From Limnoperna fortunei (taxonomy: Eukaryota; Mollusca; Bivalvia; Mytilida; Modiolidae), in the NCBI GenBank assembly GCA_944474755.1, contig OX104115.1, positions 50,647,648 to 50,711,647 of the forward strand: a stretch of DNA of 64,000 nucleotides. The letters are read 5' to 3'. Under the pieces are notes generated by a model. It was given only the letters and a program-made list of their open reading frames with translations, ran no database searches and was not told where the DNA came from. Position numbers and translations under genes: made by a program. Positions 36,474-48,045 of this stretch are shown piece by piece (within the stretch, counting starts at the first letter, position 1; the number at the start of each line of letters is the position of its first letter).

Positions 36474-37562
36474 TTCTGTCCCCCAACCAATCCGTCCCCT
36501 AGTTGATCCGTCCCCAAGCTGATTCGTCCCCTGGTCGTTCCGTCCCCAGGTTTATCCGGCATCAGTAAAACCAAAGGTATGGAAAATAAATAAAGAAGGT
36601 AGGTAAAATATTTAAAAAAAAACAGTCATAAGTAGTAATTTTAAGTATGGTAAGTATGGTGGTACACTGGAATTCACTATTTTGATTGCCGAGTATGCAT
36701 GCGAATTTTGTGACCATGATACAGATAATCCTGGCTTTATTTTAAAGTCTTCTGAGGAAAATTATAAAGACTTTTTTCATTATGTGAAAAAGTAATTGTA
36801 AAACCAAAGATAGGTAAAATAAATAAAGCAGGTAGATATAAATATATAAAAAAAGTAGTATTTTTAAATACGCCGATTATGCATGCGAATATGTGTCATT
36901 GATTTAGGATGATTTGCGATATTTTTTCTTTAGTTTTACGTATTGTTACTTCTTCAACTACGGTATGAACATACATGTTCCAGACCAGTTTATACTAGTA
37001 TATCCAACGATTTGAGAAATTCTTTGAGCTCACTGAATGTTTTCTTTAAAATTTTTGATGTACAGCATCAATAAATTGTCGTATTTTTTGTAACCTTTGA
37101 TGTTAAAGTCAGCTTGGATGCAGAGTAAATCATACAAAGCATAGCCTACAGTTGTTAAGCAAACAATTTAAAAATAATCAAAGGGTAATTACCCCTATGT
37201 GCGCTGATCAAAACTGTTATCATCATTTATTTAATTAAAAACACTATATTTTGTTTATTTAATTCTTTAACTTATTTCAATTAACACTTTAACAATTTCC
37301 AATAAAAATTAATTACAACAAAATTAAATATAATTAAAAACCATACCATATTTTGTTCATTTAATTATTAAACTAATTTTAATCAACACTTTTTCACTTT
37401 TTCCTCTTAAAAACAGTTAAAAGAAAAATAAATATGGTAATATACTTATAATTTTTTACTGGGGACAGATCGACCAAAAAATAGTGGACGAATCGGCTAG
37501 GCAACGGATCGTCTGGGGCCGAATCGACTGAGGCCGGATGGACCTGGGGACAGAATGATCTG
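36474..37562. mobile_element. Putative MULE-like element with arrays of CCGTCCCC at both ends
   Basis: The left end has five ~16-bp units (GATCCGTCCCC, GATTCGTCCCC, GTTCCGTCCCC). The right end has the same motif inverted (GGGGACAGATCGACC, GGACGAATCGG, GGGGCCGAATCGAC). TTCTGTCCCC is shared by both outer ends. The interior includes a diverged ~240-bp duplication (TATGCATGCGAAT twice). TSD not resolved; no transposase seen. Confidence 0.55.
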
Positions 37563-37730
37563 CTACCACAAATGTGTGTTAACAAGCTGCTGTATCATTC
37601 AGCCTTGAGGTGAAGGCGACAAATAACGATACAGTAGTAGACCTGTGTGGTGCTCCAAAGGTGCCGGCTCCACCAAAAAGAAAAAGTGGGAGAGACTGAG
37701 TGTTATGTAATAGGTTAAAATGGCTTTAGG

Positions 37731-38402
37731 GACACCTCGGCCATAGTATGACTTCGTCCATAGACGCCTCGGCCCTAGTACAGATCGGCCATGGATTGAA
37801 TATATATATATATATTTTAATAAAGTTATTTAAAAAACCAAAGATTGAGTGAATAAATGATATTACCAATGAAAAATTAGATATTAATCCTTAAATAAAA
37901 TCATTAAATTAATAATATGTTACTATGTTAATTGTAAATCATTGTCAATCTTTGATTGATTAATAAATAAAATGAATGATTCAAAATAATTATAAGAAAT
38001 TAAACACCAATTAGACAAAGAAAAAACTTCTTTAATGTCAATTAAACAAAATAACATTGTTAAATATCAAAGGATGAACCAAGCTAAAGAACAAGCAACT
38101 TCAATAGAGATACGAGTTTGGAGAAAATATAAAGGAATATTCAATCACATTGAGTAATCTTTGTAGAAACGACTAAAATGGATAAAAGTGGAGCAAAGGA
38201 GAGACTATTTCTCACAACTGTTTTGATCACCATATTGTTTCTATTGAAAAATAACTAAATTAGTTCATTTTAATCCCTGTATATACTGAAAAAAAATCAA
38301 CAATATACCAACATAAATAGTATGGCCGAAATGTCAGGGCCCGATGTCTACTGTGGACGACATTTACTATGGACGAAAAAAAAAAATATGGCCGAAACGT
38401 CC
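37731..38402. mobile_element. Putative TIR element with TCGGCCATAG / CGTCCATAG end arrays
   Basis: The left end is GGGACACCTCGGCCATAG, then CTTCGTCCATAGACGCC and ATCGGCCAT. The right end carries the reverse complement series (ATGGCCGAAATG, GGGCCCGATGTC, CTATGGACGA, TATGGCCGAAACGTCC). The interior is AT-rich. Same design as its neighbours at 36474 and 39442; TSD not resolved. Confidence 0.55.
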
Positions 38403-38454
38403 AATTACTAGTACCATTTAAATGCAGCCATAATCAGCTGAGTTTTGGAAGTTA

Positions 38455-38700
38455 TTCTTTAGCTTATGGGTAAGGGCCCAGCTGCAGATCCACATGGTGT
38501 AGGTTCGAATCCCCCCGGTATGTGTCGTTAGTCTAAGAATCATCTGCCGTTTTACGCTTTTTTAGACTTTTGATTGAAGAATGCGCTCCCATCAGTCTAA
38601 AAAATCGTTGGAGTTGGACGGCATTCTCGGGCTATTTCAGTAATCAATGTCGTGTACCTCAGGCTCAGATCAAGCCCATATATCATTTTAAGCTTTTTGC
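38455..38700 (+). mobile_element. tRNA-related SINE candidate
   Basis: An A-box-like TAGCTTATGGGTAAGGGC is followed by a perfect B box (GTAGGTTCGAATCC) about 40 bp later, then an unrelated body with two AGTCTAA motifs and a CAGTAATCAATG-containing tail. No TSD seen. Confidence 0.5.
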
Positions 38701-39441
38701 TTTGCTTTAACGTCTAAGAGAAATTTAACTTAAATTTGCGTGCTTTTTAAGCAAGTTCATTTATAAGAATTATATTGTTATAATCAATCGTTCAATCGCC
38801 GTGTCTACCTGTAGTAATCTGTAGTAATGTTGTCGTGTGTAAATGAAGCAATATCCGTTTCCGGTTAAAAGGAAAGTGAAAGTAAATAAAAAACAAAGGG
38901 GAGCTCATTTTTGTTTTTGTCTCACTGTTAGTAAGTATTCGATTACATAAATAATAACACCCTTTATTTTAAGTAAAGAATAATCAGTTTCGAGTAGTTT
39001 TAACGATATATACGGCTGAGATAGTATACGATGGGTTGTATTGTGATTTACTTAATGGTTATTTCCAGCACAAGTGTCATCTGTCCGTATCTTCCGGATA
39101 TCTCAGATCTAAAATCTGAGTAGTAGAGGTCCTCACTTCCCCATAACTTGTCTAAACGGTTTTTGAACGAATTTAGGGTAGGAACATTAGTCACATATTC
39201 AGGTAGTTTGTTCCAAACTTTTGCTATCCTAACAGTGTTATTTATATGGGTGGCAAATGTATGTTTGCATGTAAGTAGCTTGTCAATAGGCCTTATTTAT
39301 GTACTGTATGTCGGTTAAAAAGCTCTTTAGAGCTTATGTTATGTGTTGTTAGTGTACCGACTTTAAATAAAACTTTTGTCTTGTCTTTGTCTTGTCAGTG
39401 TAAGAATTCTGCCTGGTGTTTGTGTTGAAGCGCTGTTGAAC

Positions 39442-40294
39442 GAATCCGGGTCGTTTCGCCCCGAATCCCGTTCGCACTGAGTCGTTTTGCCCTGATTCCC
39501 GTTCGCCCTGGGTCGTTTCGCCCGTACTTTTATAATATATAATATTAGATAATTGTCTATTACGTGTGCTTTTGTTATGGTTTCTTTAATAATTTACTTT
39601 TTTTGTTGAAGTTTTACTCTTTCCATCTTTAAAATATATGTACTGCTCTACAGTTATACCCGTCTGGCATTTACGGTGCTGCCAACGATCACATGTGTGC
39701 TGCTTTGGTCGTACAGGATCATTACAATGAATACAAAGAATAGACATCGTGAAGATTGAGTGTGACATGATTGCCACTGGTGTGGCTCATATTTATATAT
39801 TCTGGTGAGTTTTACAGCTTATCATGTTATGGCTAATCAAACATTTCACAAATTACTTTGAACTTTTAATTAACTGACACGATGGCACAAGCTGTAGAGC
39901 TCTAGATCAAAGGTGTTTCTTAATTTGATTGAAATTTTATTTAATCACAACATAATTAATTTCTTTTAATCATCACATTAAAAAATGATAATTGATATTT
40001 GACAGTGATAACATTTTAATTGAATTATTGTGATGAAGTAATTAACAAATGAAATTATAATTGTTATATTTTTTATACACAAAGTTCTAACATAATTTTG
40101 CAAAAATACGCTTTATTAATTAAAGTTCAGTAGCTCCAACACACAAAATACGCTTTATTGTTTAAAGATACACATTGTTTTTTTTTAGAGGAGCGAAAAG
40201 ACCCAGGCCGAAACGACTCACTTTATAGTTGCGAAACGACCCGAGCGAATCGACTCAGGGCGAACAGGTAGACGGGACGCAACGACCTGACACC
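39442..40294. mobile_element. MULE-like transposon with 9-bp TSD, inside the LINE
   Basis: 853 bp flanked by CTGTTGAAC at 39433-39441 and 40295-40303. The ends are inverted repeats with GTCGTTTCGCCCCG against GTCGTTGCGTCCCG, followed on both sides by more GTCGTTTCGCCC / TTCGCCCTG units. Removing it and one TSD lets the LINE frame read across. The minus strand encodes a zinc-finger-like remnant. Confidence 0.8.
39640..39760 (-). pseudogene. Zinc-finger-like fragment of a transposase N-terminus
   Basis: The minus strand reads ILCIHCNDPVRPKQHT then CDRWQHRKCQTGITVEQY, a C-x2-C ... C-x2-W-x-H-x2-C pattern. As I recall it, this resembles the PHD-like finger at the start of animal MULE/Phantom-type transposases. 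Only about 60 codons are open and no catalytic part is present. Confidence 0.45.
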
Positions 40295-41053
40295 CTGTTG
40301 AACAACCTTAGTTGAGTTTGTTCTTGTACTATGCCTGGCATTTGTGTCACTTAATAGTTCTAAGAAGGAACATACATCTGGGTAATAAATTCCTCTAATA
40401 ATCTTGTAGGTCTCAATCATATCTCCCCTCATTTGTCTATAAGCCAAAGTTGGTAGTTTTAGTTTTGTTAGTCTTTCAGGGTAGCTTAGATTGATAAAAC
40501 CTGGTATTTGTTTGGTTTCTCGTTTTTGTACACTTTCAAGTTTGTCAATATGGCATTTTTTGTATGGAGCCCAGACTGAGTTAGCATAATCTAGATGGGT
40601 TCTTACTAATGTTTTATACAACGGGAGAAAGAGCTTTGGTGTCATATGTGCGAAGGTCCTTCTCAATGCCCCAAATATTGAGTTTGCTTTGTTGACTTTT
40701 TCACATATATGTTTCTCAAATGATAGGTTCTCGTCTATTATAATCCCAATATTTTTTTCGTGGTCTACTTTATTAATGTTTGTATCAAGGAGATCATATA
40801 TTGTATTGTCTTCTTCCCGTGATCTAGAGATATGCCTATGCTTGCATTTTTCTGGGTGAGACTTGAGTAGCCAGGTCTCGCTCCATTCTTCCAAGTTTTT
40901 GAGGTCATTTGTCTCTTACTGTTTTATAATTCTGAATATTTTGGTGTCCTCTGCAAAGAGGTATGCATCTGAGCTCACTGTATCTGGAGGTTATTTACAT
41001 ATAGTACAAATAGCACAGGGCCAAGAACTGTGCCTTGCGGAATGCCCGATGTC

Positions 41054-41507
41054 CAGGCCTTCAAGCGGGCCCTTATTTTCCTTATTTTTTACAAGCCCTA
41101 AAATTCCTAATTAAAGCTGTAAAATCCTAAAAAAGCCCTACTTTTTTGGTTAAAATCCTAATTTTTTTAATTTTCAAACTTCAAAAATAAAAATAAAAAA
41201 TAAACATAAAATAGATTAAAGTTAAATGAAGCATATATATGCAGAAATATGCATTTGCCACCCAGGAGACTATTTGATGGTCATCCAAATGGTCTTCTGA
41301 ATTGGTAATTAACTTTTGTACTATTGTTCTGTGCCCAAAATGGTGAGTAAATCTAATTTTTCAGTCTTAAATCGTTTGAAAATAGCACATTTTATTCCGT
41401 ATTTTTGTTTAAAAACCCCTAAAAATTCCTAAAATTAGCCCTTATTTTTTGAGAATGAAGCCCTAAAAAAGGCCCTTATTTTTTGCGAAAAGTAGCTTGA
41501 AAGCCTG
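41054..41507. mobile_element. hAT-like non-autonomous transposon, 6-bp TSD, inside the LINE
   Basis: 454 bp with ends CAGGCCTTCAAGC and (reversed) CAGGCTTTCAAGC; GATGTC flanks it at 41048-41053 and 41508-41513. Internal AAGCCCTAAAATTCC and GGGCCCTTATTTT occur near both ends in opposite orientation. The CAGG ends suggest hAT; 6 bp is shorter than the usual 8-bp hAT TSD. Confidence 0.75.
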
Positions 41508-42133
41508 GATGTCACTTCTTTTGGGTTTGAGTGTTCGCCATTGACTGATACTGTTTGAATTCTCTTAGTAAGGAAATCTCTTATCCATTCTAGTATTGGG
41601 TCTTTGATGCCATAAATCTCTACTTTTTTCATCAGTCTTCTGTGTGGGAGTTTATCGAATGCTTTCTGGAAGTCGGTATAGATACAATCCACATCGTAGC
41701 CATTATCTAGTGCTTCTGTCCATTTACCGGGTATCTAAGACTTCCTGTAATTGAAGTGATGTCGACCTTCCGTTTATAAAGCCATATTGTTTGTTCGAGA
41801 ACAGTTTGTTGGTTTTCATATGGTCAATTAATTATGTGCTCTTGTCTTGTACTATTTTTTTCATAATCTTACATTCAATAGACGTCAGGCTTACTGGTCT
41901 GTAATTCTTGGCTTGTGTCTTAATTCCGTTTTTGAAGATTGCACTAATTTGGGCCTTTTTCCAGTCTGTTGATTTATTTCGCATTCTCCTGGAAGAGGCA
42001 TAATATTTTACGCTATTTTGCTTGCTTTCTTATCTGTTTATTCTGACCAAATGTTACAGTTGCGGAGTTTAGAATTCCTCATAAAAATATTTACAAAATA
42101 TGAATACACAATGTTTCTTTATTATATTTATTG

Positions 42134-42326
42134 TTAATTACTAGTTCTATAACATAAAACCTCCCATTTCACATTTATATTTATCATTTTCATCTGACTT
42201 TTACATTTTTTATTATTATTTGAAATGTGAGCATTTCACTAAAAATATAAAATATCAATATCCGATAAAAAATGTTGAAAATAAACATGAAATGCGAGGT
42301 TTTATTAATGGAACTAGTTAATTACC
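42134..42326. mobile_element. Small MITE-like inverted-repeat element
   Basis: TTAATTACTAGTTC followed by AAAACCTCCCATTTCA on the left; the complement (TGAAATGCGAGGTTTTATTAA, GAACTAGTTAATTA) on the right. About 190 bp, AT-rich, no coding. Confidence 0.65.
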
Positions 42327-42439
42327 ACAAAAAAAAAATACATAAAAAAAAATTTTTCTTTTTACTGTAAGCTGTTGCTCATATGAACTAAAATTTTGCA
42401 TTAATATGTTTATTTGATATCCTGTTCCTTTTCTGGTAA

Positions 42440-44700
42440 TTTACCTATCTCATTACTTCAAATTGATCTATATATCACATTATTGCTCATTGAGCTATAT
42501 TATTACTGCTCATTGACTTATCTAATTAGAGCTTCTTGTCCTAGGCCTATCAAAGTATTGCTAATTGATATAAATGTATCTCATTACCACTCATGGGCTT
42601 ATTCCTTAAGCGTTCATTGGCTCATCCAATTACTGCTCATTGACCTATCTCATTACTGCTCATTGACCTATCTCATTACTGCTCATTGATCTATCCAATT
42701 GCTGCTCATTTACCTATCCTGTTATGCTCATTTAAATATCCCATTACTGCTCAGTGACCTTTCCCATTACTGCAGTTCATTGACCCGGTCTGTTAAAGTT
42801 CATAAACCTGGCTAATTACTGCCAATTGAGCTAGCCAAGTACTACTGATTGGCCTAGTCTGTTATTGCTAATTGATCTTTTCTGTTACTGCATATTTCTC
42901 TTGCCTGTTATTGCTCATTGACCTGGTCTGTTAATTACTGCTCATTATATTGTTCTATTACTGTTCATTACCCCGGTCTATTACTGCCCACTCAGCTGGT
43001 CTATTACTGCTCATTGACATGGTCTGTTACTGTTCATTGATCTGGTCTTTTACTGCTCATTGACCCATACCTGCCAATGTTCCAGATTTTGCCCGGAACC
43101 TCTGGAATTTGATACTCGTGTCCAGACTACCAGGTAGGTTGTTGGAATCTCCGGGATTTCTTCTTTTTTTCAGGAATAATTGTAAAAATTGTGTTAAAAC
43201 AGCCTTTCTAATCCTGCATTAACAAAATAAATGCGTATGTCAGCTCAAAAAACCCTGGAGACCCTCTCTAATCATAGAAATACTCTAAAATCATTTTCGT
43301 CCACTGGTCTTCACCCCCCTCTGCCCCCCACTAAGGCTTTTCCTAGGACGGACTGGGGACTTTTAGAGGTCCTCATACCCCTTGGTGAAATTATCAGGAA
43401 TTCTACCAAAAATATATTGGCAAGTATGTTGACCTGGTCTGTTATTAATCTGGTCTGTTACTGCTCACAATCCTGGTCTGGTTAAATTGCTGCTTTTTGA
43501 CCTGGCCTATAACTGCTCATTGACCTGGTTTATAACTGCTCATTGACCTGGCCTATTATTACAAATCTGGTCTGTTACTTGTTACTTCTCATTACCTTAC
43601 TTAGCCTGTTACTGCTCATTGACCTGGTCTATTAATGCTCGTTGACCTAGTCTATTACTGCTCATTACCTTAGCCTGTTTCTGCTCATTGATCTGGTCTG
43701 TTACTGCTCAATACCCTGTCCTATTACTGCTCATTACCATGGTCTATTACTGCTCATTGACCTGGTCTGTTATTAATCTGGTCTGTTTCTGCTCACAATC
43801 CTGGTCTGGTTAAATTACTGCTCATTGACATGGTTTATTACTGCTCATAGATCTGGTCTGTTACTGCTCATTACCTTGTCCTATTACTGCTCATTAACCT
43901 GGTCTATTACTGCTCACTGACCTGGTCTGTTACTGCTTACAATCTTGGTCTGGTTAAATTAGTGATCATTGAAAGGTCGATTACTGCTCATTGACCTGGT
44001 CTGTACTGATCATTTACCTTGCCTATTACTGCTAATTAACCTGGTCTGTCACTTGGCCTGTTAATGCTCATTGACTTAGCATAACAGCTCATTATCCTGG
44101 CCTATTACTGCTGATTGACCTGGTCTATTACTGCTCATTTATTTGTTTTGTTACCTGTTACTTCTCATTACCTTACCTAGCATATTACTGCTCATGGATC
44201 TGGTCTATTACTGCTCATTGATCTGGTCTGTTACTGCTCACTGACCTGTCCTATTACTGCTCACAATCTTGGTCTGGTTAAATTACTGCTCATTTACCTT
44301 GCATAATACTGCTACTTGACCAGTTCTGTCTTGTAACTGCTCTATACCTTGGCCTGTTAATGCTCATTGACTTGGCATATTACTGCTCATTGACCTGGCC
44401 TATTCTTTCAAATTGATCTGGTCTGTTACTTGTTACTTCTTATTACCTTGCTTAGCCTGTTACTGCTCATTGACCTGGGTTATTACTGCTCATTGACCTG
44501 GTCTATTACTGCTAATTGTCCCAACTTATTATTGCTCATTACCCAGGCATATTACTGCTAATTGACCTGGCATTAATGAGCAAAGATATACCAGGGTAAT
44601 TACCAGTAATAATTAAGTCAGGTCTAATACTGCTCATTACCCTTTTGCTCATTACCCTGGTCTATTACTGCTTATAAACCTGGTATATTACTGCTAATAG
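42440..44700. repeat. 23-bp satellite array, diverged left part
   Basis: A degenerate array of a 23-bp unit with core CTGTTACTGCTCATTGACC, showing many substitutions and unit-length changes. A few units are inverted (44585-44625: CCAGGGTAATTACCAGTAAT). The core is a variant of the unit at 49470-61080. Interrupted by the element at 43066-43428. Confidence 0.9.
43066..43428. mobile_element. TIR element inserted in the satellite, 6-bp TSD TTGACC
   Basis: 363 bp with ends CATACCTGCCAAT and (reversed) CATACTTGCCAAT; TTGACC lies at 43060-43065 and 43429-43434. Removing one copy restores the array unit GCTCATTGACCTGG. The interior has CCGGAACCTCTGGAATTTGA. No transposase. Confidence 0.8.
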
Positions 44701-44994
44701 GGACTCCAACGTCATGACGTTATATATTGGAAATGGGAAATTTTAGAACTGGGACAGTGCTTTCTACACTGAATATCTCCAAAAATTTTAATAATTGAGC
44801 TTTCAAACTTATATCAGAATGTTCCTTATATTTTTCTCTTTAATATTATATATTTTCTATAATCCTCGTCGATATTTTCCGTAAACAAAAAGAATTGAAA
44901 ATGGACCGTCCGAGTCGCGACGTCGCAATGCGGTATTTTTCGGCACTGGAATTTTGAATGAATGCGTGATTCACTCATGATCGAAACGATGAGC

Positions 44995-45147
44995 CAATCA
45001 TTTCGCCGCTTTAAAATACCAACCAATGAAAAGCTGGGATTCTCTAGTTTCTAAAAATATTAGTTTCTTTTTGGTGTGACTTTGGAAAGCACCTTTATCG
45101 ATCGATTTTTTGGAAGTTACGCATTTTATGTCAAGTAAACAGTAAGT
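44995..45147 (+). promoter_or_regulatory. Promoter-like and first-exon-like segment inside the 3.07-kb insertion
   Basis: Two CCAAT-containing motifs (GAGCCAATCA and ACCAACCAATGA) flank TTTCGCCGC (E2F-like) and TTTAAAATA (TATA-like). About 100 bp on, ATGTCAAGTAAACA is followed by a consensus donor GTAAGT at 45142. Suggestive of a captured 5' end; not proven. Confidence 0.3.
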
Positions 45148-46266
45148 TTTAACGAAGAAACTGTCATCCCCTGAAATTCATATTTTGTTCTTTGTTCCTT
45201 TTTAATTACAAAACCGTAGGTGACCTGGCTCATCGTTTCTTTAACGAATTAAATACGATGACCTTCACGATATTTTACGTTCAAATATTTTCATGTCCGA
45301 CGTCGTGATGTTGACAGTAAACAACGACGTTCGTTTGATTTTTATGACTTCTAAGGACCATATCGCCTATCTTTGGACAATTCAACAGTATTGGCGACCT
45401 CTTTAAATAAAGATTACATGATCATGACCTCATTTTAGATTTCACCACGATGTAGCCATATAATATTTAGTAAACAAGGTAAATAAAAATAAACCAGGAA
45501 GTTTGAATTCTGTCTAACCTTTTTGTTTTTACATCTACATGTATTTAAACTTTACTTAATAAACAGATTATAATGGAACTATCAATTTCATATAAGAATT
45601 TGAAAAAAAAATGGGTGAAAGGGAAGATTATGTCTTCCAAAAGTTGAAAAAGAAATAATTTGTTTTTGCTAGGAATGGCAAGAAGGGCAATTTTTTTTTA
45701 AATCTAATTTGTCTCATGAAAACAGCCAGGTTTCTCTACTTTGTTTTTGTTTGTTTCAGTTGGAAATATTTGAAGTTAATGTTCAAGTTTGATGTTAATT
45801 CTTGTACAGTTTAGTTGCAATGTATGAAGATGAGAATCAGGGAAGTATTGTTTCTTATTATTAAGACATTTTAGCTATTAATGGAAATGTCAGTTAGAAA
45901 ATATGTCAGATATAAAATTTAAAAGTGATCGAGTACAAACACTATTAAAGTTTTAATTATATTATAAATGAAAAATTAAGAAAAAATAAGATACTAAAAA
46001 TTTATTTCTCTTTATATTTATGTAATTAATTTAGTACAAAACATTATATATGTCAAACCTGTCCTATGTTTAATATCAAATATTTTCCTTTTTTTTATGT
46101 CGCCTCTATAATTGTCTGTTAATGTCTCACAAAAAATCTCTGTCACAGTTTCTCAGCATCTACATGTACATGTATTTTATTTTAGGATTTACATTTACAT
46201 ATCATTGATATTGTCATTGAACATGTTGAAGAACCATAGGTACTTTGTGTTTAATTTATTTTGTAG

Positions 46267-46376
46267 TGGATGAATCTGAATCTACAGTTCTTCAGACATT
46301 AGACAACCTTCTGCCTGTGTCAAATGGAAGGTTATTTGAAGTACAGGAGCAATCTAAAGTAGACAAATTGTTTTAA
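46267..46376 (+). pseudogene. Exon-like open stretch inside the 3.07-kb insertion
   Basis: After TTATTTTGTAG the frame reads DESESTVLQTLDNLLPVSNG and then RLFEVQEQSKVDKLF before TAA. An AATAAA-type signal (CAATAAAT) follows about 140 bp later. The residue composition looks like protein, but I recognise no family, and its phase does not match the first-exon-like segment directly. It may be a captured last exon or chance. Confidence 0.3.
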
Positions 46377-46809
46377 ACTCCACCATATTGTTTAATATAT
46401 TGTTTAATATATTCAACTGTTAATGTATTAGTTGTGAGGTTGTGAGCAGCTTTACAGTGTAATTTTTAAAATAATGTACATATATTACCTAATTAATATA
46501 TATCATTTACTGATCAATAAATTATAGTTTAAATTTAGAAAGCTGTTTGTTTTAATGATATACTGGTTTCTGATTTTGGAAAAAAAAACGAATTATGTTA
46601 TTTTAAAATGGATATAGGACTATTTATGGTGGCCATATTTTATTCCACTAATATATATATGCTGGAATCTTGTTTTGTTAAGAAGTACATAAAGTATATT
46701 CGAAACAACCTTTGCTTGCAGTTCCAAGTGTCCATGACAACTTCTCCAATATATATTTTATATTTTACATATGCCTGAATGACCATGATTCCTGAGAAAA
46801 ATTGTTTTT

Positions 46810-47240
46810 TTCTATTTCAAAGTGGCCGCCAGCAGCCACTTTGGGTGGCCATATTTTATTCCATTTGGTATGCTGAACTCTCTTTTTGTTAAGAGATATA
46901 CTTTCACAGCATATCCTCACATTTCTGATAGTTTTAGGACGGTTCATATTATAATTTTCAAATGCCCGACCATTATTTTTGACATAAATGGTCAATTTCA
47001 GATTTCAAAATGGCCGCCGGCAGCCACTTTGGGTGGCCATATTTAATTCTCAATGGTATGCTGGACTCTATTTTGTTAAGAGATTTACTTTACACAACAC
47101 ATACTTACATTCCTGATAGTTTTATGAAGGTTCATATTATAGTTTTTAAATACCTGACCATTATTCTTGACATAAATGGTCATTTTCAGATTTCAAAATG
47201 GCCGCCGGCAGCCATTTTGGGTGGCCATATTTAATTCTTT
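46810..47240. repeat. 188-bp tandem repeat, about 2.3 copies
   Basis: AAAATGGCCGCCGGCAGCCA followed by TTTTGGGTGGCCATATTT recurs at about 46822, 47010 and 47198 (exactly 188 bp apart), with the ~150-bp spacer also conserved. The motif is an imperfect palindrome. Three 74-97-codon open frames starting at each copy are by-products. Confidence 0.85.
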
Positions 47241-47772
47241 ATGGTATGCTGAACTTTTTTGAGTTCAGAAAGCTACTCACAACAGCACACACTTACAACA
47301 CAGCAAGTTTCATTACAATTGAAACAATAGTTTTTAGACTGATGGCATTACAAATTTGGTCAGGACAGCTTTTTTGCTTATATTTTCACTGTGCCATTGA
47401 AAAAATGACCAACACCTTAGATGCCATTTTTGGAGGCATATGTTGTAGCTATAAATTTAAATATATAGTAACTAAGAGTTTTATCCAATAATATCCATAA
47501 AGGTTAGTAGAAATTAGCAATATAAATACTTCATTCCATTTGAAATTTATTTTCTACCATTTTAAACACCAAGACCTACAAGTTCAGTCAGCCTTTTTTT
47601 CACGTTTTTCCAAATGCAACCCTGAAATTAGCAATTTTAAATATGCGTAACTTTTTTATTTGTTAGCCGATTTTGATTCTGTTTTTTGCTATGGGTTAAG
47701 TAAAATGAGATCTATCTGTTTTCATATTGAAATTTATTATTCCTTATTACACCATTTTTACCCTGGAGTCCC

Positions 47773-48045
47773 TACTGCTAATAACCCTGATCTATATTAC
47801 AAATAACTGCTCAATACCTTGGCCTGTTAATGCTTATTGACTTGGCATATTACTGCTCATTGACCTGGCCTATTATTGCAAATTGATCTGGTCTGTTACT
47901 TGTTACTCTCATTACCTTACTTTGCCTCTTACTGCTCATTCACCTGGTCTTTTACTGCTCATCGACCTGGCCTATTACTGCTTATTGACCTGACTTATTA
48001 TTTCTCATTACCCAGGCATATTACTGCTAATTGACCTGGCATTAA
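47773..48045. repeat. 23-bp satellite array, diverged block paralogous to 44340-44600
   Basis: Runs such as GACTTGGCATATTACTGC, AAATTGATCTGGTCTGTTAC and CATTACCCAGGCATATTACT and CTGGCATTAATGAG occur in the same order as at about 44365-44585. So a multi-unit block was duplicated as a whole. Confidence 0.85.

Larger units (their letters stand above)
39050..41995 (-). pseudogene. Degenerate LINE (non-LTR retrotransposon) ORF2, reverse transcriptase part, 5' truncated
   Basis: Read on the minus strand from about 41995: DWKKAQISAIFKNG, YRPVSLTSIECKI, QYGFINGRSTS, YTDFQKAFDKLPHRRL, then GIPQGTVLGPVLF, LFAEDTKIF, WLLKSHPEKC, GIIIDENLSFEKHI, HLDYANSVWAP and, after an insertion, WNKLPEYVTNVPTLNSFKNR near 39170-39250. 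This is the usual order of a Jockey/CR1-like RT plus C-terminal region. It is dead: frameshifts, stops, the catalytic FADD changed to FAED, and two inserted DNA transposons (39442-40294 and 41054-41507). Confidence 0.85.
44701..47772. mobile_element. 3.07-kb insertion in the satellite with 11-bp TSD and short TIRs
   Basis: The ends are GGGACTCCA and (reversed) GGGACTCCA; TACTGCTAATA is present at 44690-44700 and 47773-47783. Joining the flanks with a single TACTGCTAATA gives an array in perfect 23-bp register, which supports the 11-bp duplication over a simple TA. Inside are a perfect palindrome AACGTCATGACGTT at 44709-44722, promoter-like and exon-like sequence (about 44990-46520), and a 188-bp tandem repeat at 46810-47240. 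No transposase seen. The TSD length fits MULEs or an unplaced superfamily. Confidence 0.75.

Noticed and set aside
46822..47491. Series of 74-97-codon open frames starting MAAxSHFGWPY
   Set aside because: They start at the same spot of each 188-bp tandem unit; the periodic similarity is due to the repeat, not a protein family.
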